From: Agapanthus africanus
Lineage: Eukaryota > Streptophyta > Magnoliopsida > Asparagales > Amaryllidaceae
Reading direction: 5' to 3'
Assembly (NCBI GenBank): GCA_030015575.1
Contig: CM057344.1
Location: 597,006,410 to 597,070,409 of the forward strand
Length of the DNA stretch: 64,000 bases
Below the pieces are notes generated by a model. That model saw only the letters and a program-made list of their open reading frames with translations, was not told where the DNA came from and made no database searches. Positions within the stretch are counted from its first letter, which is position 1. Each line of letters opens with the position of its first letter. The position numbers were made by a program, and so were the translations under genes. Shown piece by piece: positions 26,050-38,375 of this stretch.

Positions 26050-27259
26050 GCCTTGGATCTGTATTGGAATGTGCTACTAATTTTGAAGAGAAGCATTTAT
26101 TCTTTCAAATAATTACACAATTAATAGCACACATTCCTATACAAATCTAATGGCCAAGAAAGCAATAGGATTTGTTTCCAAATCGTATGGATCCTAGTCT
26201 AACTCTCTCTTGCTCTTTATGTGTGTATGTACATAAATACACATGTATGCATCTGTGTATGTATGCCCTAAGGTGACTCCTTAGGTAGACCTGATGAGTC
26301 GGCCTAAAAGCTGATGGTGGGATATCCAAATGGATGATCCACACCGTTCATCGTGATGTACATGTCCTAAAATAAATAAATAAATTTATGTCTGTGTACG
26401 AACTCTTAACTCTACTGGGTATATAGGGTTCTACCGATCCCCTTGAGCAATGGGTTCGAGTAGGATACTATCCGACTTGGCCTTCCACTTTGAGTGCACA
26501 AGCTTGGGCTGGCTCACTCCCTATAACCAAAGTCCAATGAGGTTATTGGGTTATTTTTTCCCTATCTTGCAGAGCCTAGTTTGGCAACATTTTCAGATAA
26601 GCGATTTTGTTTAAGTTAAAACAAAATCGTAGTTTTTAGGCCTACAAACCCCAAAAATCAAGGTTTCACTATAATTAAGGTATTGTTTGGCAACACATGC
26701 TCAAGCTCAAGCTCAAGCTCAAGCTCAAGTTATTGCAACATATCAAAACTCTAATAATAGTAGAGTATCAAAAACCAAGGTTTTGTGGAGTTTGGAGCCT
26801 CACAAACCCGGTTTTGGAAACTCTATTTTGATAGCTAGAGTTTCTAATTAGAGTTTGACCTCATAACCCCATTAAACCTTGGTTTTGGAAATCGTAAACT
26901 CGTTGGGCGCTGTTTGTGCACGGAGTTAGGATATCCGGAGTTTATTTCTAAGTGGAGGTAGAGGTGATGCAAACTCTAGTTTTCAAGTCCCTGTCTCCAC
27001 TAAAAAAAATCAACTTTGAATGGGTGTTTACTTTGCAGTTATCTGAACTCCAAAATGTTGTTTTGGTGTTGGATTTCTTCATAAATTTTGAAGGTTAAAA
27101 AACTTTGATTGGATTGGAGTTTCTCCGGTTGATAACCAGAGTTTGCTAAACTCCAAAATCCATCCAAAACATAAAGTTTAGATAACTTTATGAAATCCCG
27201 GTTATCCTAACTTAACTCCATTCCCGAACATGGCCTAAATGGTTTACCAAAGTGATTGA
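26050..27259. other. Intergenic or 5' intron DNA upstream of FAB1
   Basis: No gene is seen here. A GCTCAA hexanucleotide repeat (five units) is at 26699-26729. A stretch around 26260-26350 with TGGATGATCCACACCGTTCAT resembles dispersed plant repeats, but no element boundaries can be set. An upstream coding exon of FAB1 was looked for and not found. Confidence 0.4.
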
Positions 27260-30200
27260 ATGAATTGTAAATTTGGCAGGGACTATGGAGGTGATGGTCT
27301 AGACACCGGTCAACATCCTTCACTCCCAGGAACTACTGAACATGCGGTGGAGCATGGGAACGAAAGTTTACTGAAAGATATCAATGTTGAGTTCTTGTCT
27401 AATACTAGCAATTGTTTAAAGGAAATAACGGTTCCCATGCCATTGGAAAGAGCTCATATATCTAAGCCATTAATATTGGAAGATTGCAAAGGCAGCGGAA
27501 GTGTGCAAACTGAAAACAATATTCGCATATTGGGAGAAGATCAACACATGGGAGATAGAGATGACTCAGACACGGTCGAAAATTCTGCAGACAAACTATT
27601 TATAGTCAACAACAAAACTGATCCTTGCATCTGGATACCACCAGAACCCGAAGACAGAGAGCTTGATGTGGACAGTGTTGCTAATAACGATGACGATGAA
27701 GCTTACTACGATGGCACAGCGTGGAATCAGCCTAGTTCTTTGAGTAGTCTTGATGGACTTGGGAATTTACACAGTTACAAAGAAGAACGGCAAAAGGCAA
27801 TGATGGAAGCGATGAACGGGCAGTTTAAGATTCTTGTAAGTCGAATTTTGGCCTCAGAAGGTCTTAGTGATAATTGGCTTGACATTGTGACTTCCTTGTC
27901 CTGGGAAGCTGCACTGCTTATAAAGCCGGATGCAAATGAAGGAAGAGCTATGGACCCTGGGTCATATGTGAAGGTGAAATGCATTGCATCTGGTGCTCGT
28001 AACCAAAGGTAATTAATTATTCTAAGTACAACATGCTGCGTAATAGTTCGAATAGATGCATGGTAGTTATGATATGAATTATGATTGGGATTTGGTTTTA
28101 CAGTGAAGTGATCAAGGGCTTAGTTTTCAAGAAGAGCACTGCACATAAGCACATGCCTACCAAGTGTAGGAACCCTAGGCTGTTACTTATTCAAGGCTCC
28201 CTCGGGCATTCTGAAGTTGGATTGGCTTCATTTAAATCTATGGGACAGGTAGGTTGCTAAGGAACTTCATTTCTGCTTGTTTCAAAAATAGGGTGAATGA
28301 ATTTTACTCAGGTACCATGAACATTTTCCTTTTGGAGGTTATAAATTACATTATAATATCATGACCTATCCCTTCTTGTTGCGCTAAAATACCACCTATA
28401 ACTTATCTTTGCAAAATTGTTACTATAGCAGTCATGTGATTGCATTTTACTCTTGTAGCTTATTTAAAAACTCGTTCCCTCTTTCTTTTATTCTAGTTCT
28501 TCTCCTTTTTAATTATAAATTGATTACTTTATGATATAGAGGCGTGAACAAAATGAGAAGGTTTAGATGAAGAGAGATAGGGTATTGAAAATGTAGGAAA
28601 CATATGGTATATTAATGTGATGGAGGGGCAGTTCATGATAGTTTATGTAATTTTGGAAGTTAATGGTATTTATTGCCATAAAAGTAAAAGTAGATGGTAT
28701 TTAGCCCAATTTAGTCTTCAAAAAGTACTAAACTTTAATTTACTTTAATTTACTATTTGTTACGTGTTATGGACGCAGGAAGATGAATACAGAAAGTCCT
28801 TGATTGATATGATAGAGAGCTGTAATCCTCATGTAGTTTTGGTGGAGAAAACAGTTTCCCGTGATATTCAAGGATCTCTTCTCGAGAAAGGAATCACTCT
28901 GATCTTTGATATGAAGCTCCAGCGCTTAGAAAGAATTGCTCGCTGTACTGGGTCACAGATAATTTCTTCTGCAAACATTATGGTGAGGCCCAAACTGAAG
29001 CATTGCGAGTCTTTCCGTATTGAGAAGTTTGTAGAGGAGCATAACTGCGCTGGTGAAGGTGGAAAGAAGCCAAGCAAAACTTTAATGTTTCTAGAAGGTT
29101 TTCCGAAGCCTCTTGGTTGTACAGTGAGTCTTTAACTTCTTCTGCTGCTTAAATTTGTGTACGATTTTGACTAGGCCTTATGCTTTATTTTTGGCACTGG
29201 CCCGTAAGCCCTAACATATGCATACAATACACACATCACACACAAGCACACAACACACACAGGGGACCCACGAATTTGCCCCGAAAGCATTAATTTGTGG
29301 CCACTTCCCCTCCTAGGATTTCTGGGGTTCAAACCACGCACTCTCCCCAAGAGGGGAAGTGCCTATACCAATTGAGCTATAGCTCATTGGTCTAGGCCAT
29401 ATGCTTGCTCCTTAGTCCTTGCTATAAGTGATGGTGCTTTATTGTATTGTTTTTCTTAAAATGGAGCTGGCTCTAGTTTACTCTAGTTTGTATGCGTGTA
29501 CTTGTTTTAATTCCATACTGTATCACTTGGTATAAGATATGCACTGATATTGTGTAAGTTGAAAAAATGGCATACTTTTCCTTTACCCAAGTTTTTTTAC
29601 CCTGTTATTGGCACTACTAACCTAAAAATAGACTGCTTCTTGTGAAGCACCCGTTTTTTGAGAAAATGAGAGCATCTTGAGAGTCGAGACTGCTTACTTG
29701 AAAAAATGCTTAAGCCTTGGCTACTTTAGGTTTTTGAACGAGGAAGTAATGGTTTCAATCTTTTGTTCATGATTTTTTTGGTTAAAAAAATATTTTAAGT
29801 ATCTATTTCTCAAATTCTTTGGGAATCAAGGGTTTGGGAAGGGGTTGAACAATGAAAGTGATGCAGGACTGAAATTTGGGGGGTTGTGTGTTATGTCTGC
29901 ACATGATTAAAACAAACAAACAAAAAAACCAATGATGTGTGCAAGTCATAGAGAGGGAAAACTAGATGGCAGGGACTATAAAGGCGATGGTCTAGACACC
30001 GGTCAACTTGATGATGTGAGATATTATACCTGAATGTAGTTGATTACACGTTATTAATAGGTATTATTGTGAGGGGATTTCATAATATATCCAATAGGTA
30101 TCAAATGTTGCCCGAGAATGAAACAGAGGATCTTGCGCGTGTTTTTATCGTTGGAAACTCAAGAAAACAAGGACCTAATTGGGCTGAATTTCGTTATACA

Positions 30201-33200
30201 AATCTGGAACCCAAACAACAGCTGTTTTGCAGCAGATTTGATTCAATTTTTCAGTTATATGCTGCTGAAACAGGGCCTGATGGGCTGAAGCCGAGCAGTT
30301 TTGATGAGTTTGGACACATTAAAGGCTTTTGTTGCAATAGATGATGGTTCAAAGTTAGTGAGGATGAGGACATATTTGATGGTTGACCTGAGCCCGTTGT
30401 TGTCGAAGACGAAAATGATGACGATGATATTGACACTTTGAAGGTTACCATAGCAACCAAAGGTCGACCGCAGCCAAATACACGGATTCTAACACACAGA
30501 TATCACTCGAAATAGCAATCTTATTCATATATCATAACAGGTCTAACATTTACAAAGGAACAGAACCTATCTATATAGGCTATTACACATGAAATTGATG
30601 ACTTTTGAAATCTATAACTTCAACATAATAGCTCTAACACCTTTGAGACTCATAACTGAGCATTAACAACTAAAAAATTGATGGCTTTTACTATCAGTAA
30701 CAACCACATAAAATCATTAAAATCTTTGGAATTATAACTTAAATAATAAACACCATAAACCATATAAACATTCAATTAATTCTCACATCAGAAAGTCAAT
30801 ATTAATGAGTTATGGCACAATATATAAGATTTTTTATTTCATTATTGGTTAACTATGATAATTTGCTTGTGGATTAGTCTGCATAAAAACATTCTCTCTT
30901 CTCGTGCATATGAAAATTCAAAATGAATTCTAGTATTAATGCATGCATTGGTGAAATCCCTTTTTCTCTCTCTAAATGATCAATTTTCTTACTGCTTCAG
31001 ATATTGCTTAAAGGGGCACATAGAGATGAACTGAAGAAGGTGAAACATGTACTGCAATACACAGTTTTTGCAGCATATCATTTAATCCTTGAAACTTCAT
31101 TCTTTGCGGATCAAAGAACATTTTTTTATGACATAAAAGCCGCCAAAGGATCAAGCGGTACCTCTACAAACGAATCAGCGGCTTCATTAAGCGGTGCTCC
31201 CCTCATTACACATAACTTCAATTGTTCTCAAGATAGTATTTCTCCACCTAATACAATAAATATTCCAATTGCTGACGGATCAATAGAAAAATCAGAATTC
31301 AACTCAGACTTTGATGCCATGAGAGATAATTTTTGCCATAAACCTGACTGCGACGAGATCATCTTGTCAGATCCATCAATAGAAACAGTTTCTCCTGGGA
31401 AACTGTTGTCTTCTGTCTCAGCAACGGTTAAAAAATTTCTTGGAGATGACATTTCTCCTCTCACTACTGACCCTATTTCTTCGTACTTCAGTGGCAAAAA
31501 TTTCAACAGTAAGAATACATGTGCTCTTGTTTCTCCACATCTAGAAACATTGGATCATGGGAAAGACACAGACGCCGATATTAAGCAAGAGAGACCCGGC
31601 GATGAATGCCATAGTGAAAATGTTGACGTAGACTACGTTCATAGTGAAATTATTGAGCAGGGCAGTGAAAAAATTACTACCGAAGTGCAAATTGATGGAA
31701 AGAGTGATGTTGAGTGTGCTTTAGACCCTCAATGCATATTGATATTGCACTCTGCATACTCTATTCCTAAGCAGACCGTTTGTGAGCAATCTCACCTATC
31801 ACGTATAAAGTATTATGGAGATTTCGACTTCTCCCTTGGAAAGTATTTGCAAGAAATTTTACTGAGCCAGGTTTCTATTCTTTTTGAGTTACTACATTTC
31901 TTGTTCAAAATGTTGAGGGTTAATTTGCACAAACCCCCCAACACTCCCCTCTGCTCACAGACCAAAAACCCATACAAACTCTCAAACTCAAACTCTAAAC
32001 AACCCAAACGGGTTAAACCGAGAACTTGTTTGTGTTGTTTTGAGTTGAGTTTGAGCCTTTATTCTAGGGCTTCGCTTGATGAACAAAGGGGGTCTTTCAG
32101 ATAATATATCACATTATCACTTGGGGGGTACAAGTGCCACAGGGTATAAACTAGAGGGTTTTTTAGGCAATCCATCCGATTATTAAATTAATATTGAATT
32201 TCTAGTCTCGCTGTTGCAGAAATATAGGTGTGCTTCATGTGGTGAACCACCAGAAGATCACGTATATCGCTATACGCACCAGAATGGTAATCTTACTGTT
32301 CTTGTAAGACATCTTTCAAGGGAATTTACTTTATCTGGGGAAGCTGAAAAGAAAATTTGGATGTGGACCCGATGCTTAAAATGTGAGCATGAGAGTGGGA
32401 CCCCAAAATCCACACAAAGAGTGGTGATGTCTTCTGCTGCTCGTGGTTTCTCATTTGGCAAGTTCTTAGAGCTCAGCTTTTCTAGCGATTTTGCAGCTAC
32501 TAAGTTATCTAGATGTGGGCATTTACTACACAGGGATTGCCTTCGCTTTTTTGGGTATGTATATTGGCTCCAAAATCTTATGAAATGTTGTTTTCCTTCT
32601 TCTTTTTTTCTTATAAAGAAACCATCCCATGAATGCTTCCACTTATCAGGCTTCTTGATTTATTTGGATATATGACAGATTGGGCTCCAAAGTCGCAATG
32701 TTTAAATATACCTCAGTTGAAATATTTGCTGCTTGTAAGCCGCCACCAATGCTGGAGTTTTGTAACCTAAGCAAGCAAGAGTGGTTTTTAAAAGAAGCAA
32801 GAGATGTATGTAATTTGAAAGAATCATTCGTTTTGTTGCATATGCATTCTTTTATATTCACTCATTAACTTTTCTGAAAAGGAATACATTGTATTGCAAG
32901 TTGACCTTTCAATTTGTATTTGAAGGTTCTTTCCAAAGGACATCATCTCTTCATGGAGATTGCAGACAAATTGGAGAAATTGAAACCCAACTGTTCTCGC
33001 GTTCTCTTGAAACATTCTGCAAATAATTCAGATTCAGTTGAATTTCATGAAGTTGAACAGATGTTGATGCGTGAAAAAATTGAATTTGAGGTTTTCTACC
33101 TGTCGCTCTCTCTCTCTCTTTACACCCTTAGTTTCTTATTTTTATTTAAACATATATCACTATTAGTAAGTAATTATTATTACTTTGCTGCTACTTTTGT

Positions 33201-35405
33201 CCAATTAGGCTTCTTTGCTGATGGATACCAGCCACAGTGTAAATGTGGGGAAGAGCAGCCATGAGATTCTTGATTTGAATTGGATAATGCAGGAGCTTCT
33301 ACTTCTACTTTACATTTGGGACCATCGTTTGCATTCCATTTTTCTGTGTAAAAGTGATGGAGAGACTTCGAATGATGCAGCTGATGAACAACTCCATAAG
33401 AAGGCAGATGATGCCATCTCCGATAACAAATATCTCGAAGGGAATGTACCAGGAGATGGCCATCAAATTCTTGGAGCTCCTATTCATATCCCTATCAACG
33501 TGGATGATTTCTTTTCCAGTGGCAGCAATCAAGCAGAAGAAGCTGAAGTATCTGTATTTTCTGAGATAGGATGCTTAGATTCTTCTGAAGCGATGACCAA
33601 GGATTTATCCTATACTGAAGAGTGTTCTCCTTCATTGAATAACAACACATGTAAAGAAGAATGCCTTCCTATAGTGGAGGATCGTATCGAAGACGATAAT
33701 TCTGTTCCTGTAGAAAGAGTAACCTATTTGGAGCCTGGAACTGACATGGCACTTACTGTTGGGGAAATGGATGCTCATGAATCACAGAAGTTGAAGTCTG
33801 AAGATTTTAAAGTAGGAGACCCTAAAAAATGGACGTGGGCTCCATTTTCTGAACTGAGGAAGGAATTAAGGGAGGATCTTATTGGTGGTTTCTTACAAAA
33901 GTTTGAATTTATCAACACTTATTCTCCAATGCATCTATCTCCAATGAATCAACAGGCTACTCAGTTTACAGACTCACTTCACTTCGCAATTGATCCAAGT
34001 GGCGGTGTCATATCTGCAATCGAGGATGAAATATCGAGTATTATTGCTTGTGCCCTCACCTTGTCCAAAGATAGTCATGCCCCTCGTGAAGAAATAAACA
34101 GAAATGAAGAAACCGATGGAAGAGATGAGACCGGTAAAATAAATGGAAATGAAGAAAGAATGGAGTCATCGCGTAGTTTCTCGTCTCTTACATCAGATGA
34201 ATTGGCCATTCTTGGAACTGATGGCTCATTTTTTTCCGATCGGGTGAAGCCTGTGAAAAATTATCACCCAGAAATCCTTGTGGGGTCCGGCAAGAAACTT
34301 GGTGGAAAGAGTAAATACTCGGTGGTTTGTGTATATGCGAAGGAGTTCTATTCACTTCGAAAGAGGTGTTGCGCCTCAGAAATCGCCTACATATCATCCC
34401 TAAGCCGCTGTAAAAGATGGGATGCACAAGGAGGGAAAAGCAAAGTTTTATTTGCAAAGACGATGGATGACAGGTTCATCATAAAACAAATTAAGAAGCC
34501 CGAGCTTGAGTCGTTTCTGAAGTTTGGGCCTTATTACTTTGAACATATTACACGCTCTTTAGATACTGGAAGCCAGACATGCCTTGCAAAAATATTGGGA
34601 ATTTATCAGGTCTATGGTCTTAAATAACATTCCGAACAAATTGGTCTACACTTGGTCTTTTGCCTATACTGATCGGTTTATCTCTTTGCTGCAGGTAAGG
34701 CAATATAAAAGCGGAAAAGAAGTTAAAACCGATGTAGTGGTGATGGAGAATCTCTTCTATGGGCGTGATATATCTCGCAAGTACGATCTCAAAGGTGCGG
34801 TTTTCTCTCGATACGTCTCAAATTCAAATGACTCTGAAAGCGTTCTCTTGGATGAAAACTTTATTGAGGACATGCGCTTATCTCCAATCTATATCGGGGG
34901 AAAGAATAAAAACCATTTCCAGCGAGCTATTTGGAACGATACATCTTTTCTAACTGTAAGTTCCAATCATTTTTCTTTTCTAATTTAGAGGGTACTCAAA
35001 CGAAGGTTCAAGTTTTAATATTTTTCCGCGTGTCAATGCCTGCAGTCCATAAACGTCATGGATTACTCGTTGCTTGTGGGAGTGGACAAGAAGAAACATG
35101 AGATTGTATTTGGTATCATAGATTACTTGAGGCAGTATACATGGGACAAACAGCTCGAAACGTGGGTAAAGGCTTCTCTTGTTGTTCCTAAGAATGAATT
35201 ACCGACTGTAATTTCTCCAAAGGAGTACAAGAAAAGGTTCAGGAAATTTATGACCAGATACTTCTTGACCGTTCCAGATACTTGGATCTCCGAGCAGTGC
35301 TCAGCTTCCTGTAAATTTTGTGATGACGGAAGCAATAATTCATCCAATTTACATAAAGAAAACAAGTGCCAAAACAGTAGAAACTTGCTCGATAATAATG
35401 CGTAA
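27260..35405 (+). CDS. 1-phosphatidylinositol-3-phosphate 5-kinase, FYVE-less FAB1C/D-like
   Basis: A plant FAB1/PIKfyve lipid kinase, which makes PI(3,5)P2 from PI3P on endosome and vacuole membranes. Exons: 27260-28008, 28104-28248, 28779-29123, 31001-31870, 32220-32554, 32679-32805, 32926-33090, 33209-34609, 34695-34955, 35046-35405. All nine junctions are GT-AG and keep frame, giving 1,585 residues. The order is an acidic N-terminal region with IWIPPEPEDRELD and a TCP-1/Cpn60-like domain (residues ~180-480). A Cys-rich block follows (CASCGEPPEDH near 707, MWTRCLKCEH), then a divergent linker and the C-terminal kinase. The kinase has the likely ATP-site Lys in FIIKQIKKPE, MDYSLLVGVD (1471-1480) and the DFG-like IID (Asp1492). 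No FYVE finger is present, as in plant FAB1C and FAB1D; the short length favours D. The start is uncertain: the Met lies seven codons before a good acceptor (TTTGGCAG at 27281), so an upstream exon may exist. AATAAA at about 35738 could be its poly(A) signal. Confidence 0.93.
29186..29391 (-). mobile_element. tRNA-derived SINE, copy 2, in FAB1 intron 3
   Basis: A relative of the SINE at 25811-26033. Read on the minus strand from 29391 it has TAGCTCAATTGGTA (A box) and GGTTTGAACCC (B box). The body is shared with copy 1, including GTGGCCAC and CTTACGGGCCA, and it has a short A-rich tail. It is flanked by a 15-bp direct repeat with one mismatch, CTAGGCCTTATGCTT (29171-29185) and CTAGGCCATATGCTT (29392-29406), a typical L1-type target duplication. 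It lies antisense to FAB1, inside intron 29124-31000. Confidence 0.9.
29969..30009 (+). repeat. Partial copy of the FAB1 first-exon start inside intron 3
   Basis: About 40 bases here match 27279-27320 with only a few changes; both read GGCAGGGACTAT..AGG.GATGGTCTAGACACCGGTCAAC. In the exon copy the AG of GGCAG is the apparent acceptor. The match stops right after GGTCAAC. Confidence 0.85.
30069..30471 (+). pseudogene. Unrecognised coding remnant in FAB1 intron 3
   Basis: A run of protein-like sequence is open at 30069-30344, including NWAEFRYTNLEPKQQLFCSR. After a frame change near 30335 it continues as an acidic stretch (KVSEDEDIFDG, a stop, then PEPVVVEDENDDDDIDTL) to about 30471. The acidic end and the single stop in place of a likely Trp suggest a decayed exon or captured gene fragment. 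I do not recognise the family, and it is not FAB1. The AT-rich DNA at 30475-30960 follows it and may be the rest of the same inserted sequence. Confidence 0.4.
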
Positions 35406-36185
35406 GATAACAAAACCCGACCCTAGATTGTTACCCTGGGGCCGAGTGAGGCCTGGTTCATGTTGTTGTATACATACCTTACCTTCAACACACGATACAC
35501 CCTCCCAACATTTGCGAATTTTTAGCAAATCTTTTGGGAAAGTGGACACTATATTTGTTTGAACTAATTTGTGTCACATTAATTACGTTGTTACAGTGAT
35601 CCAGGAATGAAAAAGTGGTCAATTATATTTGTCATAATTTCTGTTTAGACTTTAGGGGAATGAACTGATGATTTTTATTGTGAAAAGCAAGTATACTCAT
35701 AACAATCTTGTAAAAGATGCTCCATGCGCGAGCTCCAATAAATGGCAGTATTGTTTGTTTATCTAATGTATATCTTTGTGCACCATATGTACTTTTTTTT
35801 TAATATATGGATGGATGTGTCAGTATCCAATTTTATAATGTGAGTTGTAGGTTTTAATTTAATTGGAGTGGTAATAAAACTGATATGTTCACACTTATTT
35901 CTACAGGTTGCTTGCATATTATAAGTAGTCTAAATTTTTGCTTGTGTTCACTAAATGAAAGTTGGTGTGAGAGTAAATAAACGGTTTGAGTAAATAGACG
36001 GTTAATAAATAATAAGAAGGCCCTTCTCTCTCTCCTGCTGTTCGTTTCAAATTTTATTTGGAAATGGTAACTGCTGATTCGTGGGTTCCTTCAAATTTCA
36101 TCCCGTTTCTTTCTATTCTATTCTATTAATAATAATCGAATAAAATTTGGAGGAAAAAAAAAGTCCCCGAATTCCCCTCGATCTC
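35406..36185. other. FAB1 3' region and intergenic DNA
   Basis: This contains the probable FAB1 3' UTR, with AATAAA near 35738. AT-rich DNA then becomes a 5'-UTR-like stretch before the DnaJ-like exon at 36209. No other gene is seen. Confidence 0.45.
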
Positions 36186-36208
36186 TTGGCTTTTTCTAGG
36201 GTTAGGGT

Positions 36209-36445
36209 TTGGGGATTCTCGAAATTAATGGTGGGATCGGCATGGTGGTTGATTACTATAACATCCTGAAGGTGAATGGCAATCTTGTCTCTAATTTGCA
36301 GAGATCTTCAGAGAGGTTTTCGATCGCTGAAGGTAAGCTCTTGCATATACTCTCTTCGCTCTTGCTTTTTTTGCCTTTGAATTTTATTTTGCGAAATTGT
36401 CTCTCTAAAATAAAATTGTTAGTGTTGACCTGGATCTCAAATTAA
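36209..36445 (+). pseudogene. DnaJ-like first-exon remnant
   Basis: The open frame contains MVVDYYNILKVNGN (Met near 36242). This closely resembles the first 14 residues of plant class II DnaJ (HSP40 type B1) J-domains. After this the similarity stops: the expected helix II basic residues and the HPD loop are absent, and no downstream DnaJ exon was found. The stretch before it (about 36160-36208) looks like a 5' UTR. A GGTAAGC donor at about 36332 could end a real exon. It is therefore either a relic of a DnaJ gene's first exon or a small gene that borrowed it. Confidence 0.45.
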
Positions 36446-36486
36446 AAAATATCGCGATTTCCGATGTTTTGATGCGTTATCTTTGA

Positions 36487-36766
36487 TTTTGAGGCCTTTA
36501 ATCTATTGTTAATGCTGTTCAACTATTTCCCATTGATCTTTTATGCGTTGTATGATTCTCTTCATTTTTGGATCTTCAAGTGTTCGGATCTAGATTATGT
36601 GCGGATTCCGGCGGAAAAAAATGTTTCATTTTGGTTTTGATTTACTTTGTACAGATCGTATTGAACGACCACGGATGCATAGGCATTGAAGACACAGATT
36701 ACCTCTGGTGCTATGCGCTTTATATGGTGAGATTATATGAACATTTTGTTACAATGTCTAATCTGT
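36487..36766 (+). repeat. 280-bp duplicated block, copy 1
   Basis: Nearly identical to 37097-37377, in the same orientation 610 bp downstream. It contains a 66-codon ORF (36568-36768) that is also present in copy 2, with only a few amino acid differences. The translation has no known domain. Confidence 0.93.
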
Positions 36767-37096
36767 AGGTTTATTTCTTTTCTGTTAGTATTTAGCATGT
36801 GCGGCCTTGTCGGACATTAGGATTTATGTATCTCTTTTGAATCTTGTTTTATTTCGAATCTATTGTATCAGATCTTTATTTGCATAAATTATCTAGTGAA
36901 CCTATTTTTAGTATTCTTTGTGGTTTCGTTGCAGCATGATTATTAGTATTATCTCTTTTGGTTTTGGATTTTATTTTGACAGGTTAATCTAGACAGCCTT
37001 ATGTGACTATGGAAGGATTTTTCCTTGCCGTAGGTAGCACGGCTGGCCTTTGTCGCTCTCCGCATTCCGTATTTTGGGAAGCGGGGCGTGACAAGG

Positions 37097-37377
37097 TTTT
37101 GAGGCCTTTAATCTATTGTTAATGCTGTTCAACTATTTCCCATTGATCTTTTATGCGTTGTGTGATTCTCTTCATTTTTGGATCTTCAAGTGTTCGGATC
37201 TAGATTATGTGCGGATTCCGGTGGAAAAAAATGTTTCATTTTGGTTTTGATTTACTTTGTACAGATTGTATTGAACGACCACGGATGCATAGGCATTGAA
37301 GACACAGACTGCCTCTGGTGCTATGCGCTTTATATGGTGAGATTATATGAACATTTTGTTACAAATATCTAATCTGT
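37097..37377 (+). repeat. 280-bp duplicated block, copy 2
   Basis: The second copy of 36487-36766. A short third piece follows at once at 37378-37416 (ACTTCACATTGATCTTTTATAG against ATTTCCCATTGATCTTTTATGC in the block), and the MULE has inserted in it. Confidence 0.93.
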
Positions 37378-37417
37378 TGTTTACGTTGTTTAACTACTTC
37401 ACATTGATCTTTTATAG

Positions 37418-37640
37418 GAGAAAATTTGGGATTAGGCATGTTTTAGAAACTAATTTGGGATTAGGCATGTTTTAGAAACTAATTAGGGATTTAGACATGT
37501 TTTAGAACTATTTAGAGATTCAGCACAATTGGATCACATCACTGCCACATAGAACTGGCTGTTATTGGTGTATGCGGGTAGAATTCCGCACTTTGCAAGT
37601 GCAGAATAGGTATTGGAGCCAAGTATGAAAACTTGGCTGT
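37418..37640 (+). repeat. MULE left terminal inverted repeat
   Basis: Starts GAGAAAATTTGGGATTAGGC and matches the reverse complement of 45050-45273, which starts GGACAAAATTTGGGATTAGG. A 32-bp internal duplication (ATTTGGGATTAGGCATGTTT and following bases) is unique to this end. The TIR passes into subterminal copies of a GCACTTTGCAAGTGC dyad. Confidence 0.92.
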
Positions 37641-37912
37641 TTGGGGGAGCGGAATTGGACTTGGCCTCCCATGAGGGCCAAGTCTTCACACTTGGCTCTG
37701 CCAAGTCTGAATTGGAACCCCCCCAAACATATCCAACTCAGAGACTTGCTTGGTTTTCTGGTTGGGGGTCAAGTCTTATTCTGCACTTACAAAGTGCAGA
37801 ATTGGACCCCCCTAAACTTTTCTAACTCAGAGACTTGGCCTTCACCAGAGAGCCAAGTTTTGGGTCTGTGGTTGGGGGCCATGCCTATTCCGCACTTGCA
37901 AAGTGCGAAATA
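37577..37912. repeat. MULE left subterminal modules (TTGCAAGTGC / ACTTGGC)
   Basis: Repeated short modules: GCACTTTGCAAGTGC-type dyads, AATTGGACTTGGCC and CACTTGGCTC. The same modules, in other orders, fill 44925-45125 at the right end. Such clustered subterminal repeats are typical transposase-binding regions, but the binding role here is inferred. Confidence 0.75.
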
Positions 37913-38375
37913 GTCTGGCACACCCATCCTGCAGCAAACCTGAAGGCCTCCTTCTCCTTAGTTCCAACATCCAATTTGTAAATTTTTGCATCTCCTTCTC
38001 CTTAGTTCCAGCAAACCTGAAAAGCTCGAATTTTTGCAACTCCTCCAAAAACCCACTGTCTGAAAGTTCAAACAAAACAGGACGGCACTCTCTTTGTAAA
38101 TTTTGACTAAATTCATGTACAACACCAATAAAATAAACGCCACCTCACACGGGAGCTAACTTGACGCGCCAAACTTGGCGAAGACACAATCCATGTAAAA
38201 TATACGACGCCTCAAGACGAAGAACAACAAGCGGAACACAATAAATAATATATATATATAAATCAAGCGAAGCCGACTCCACACGAGTTCGACACCCAAA
38301 TATATACATCTCATGAATTCGATAAAAATAAGTATAAAAGAGAGCGTTACATCAAGCACAATAAAGCCCGTGGAA

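Noticed and set aside
26400..26480. Possible further SINE with a B-box-like GGGTTCGAGTAGG
   Set aside because: No matching A box, tail or target duplication could be seen.
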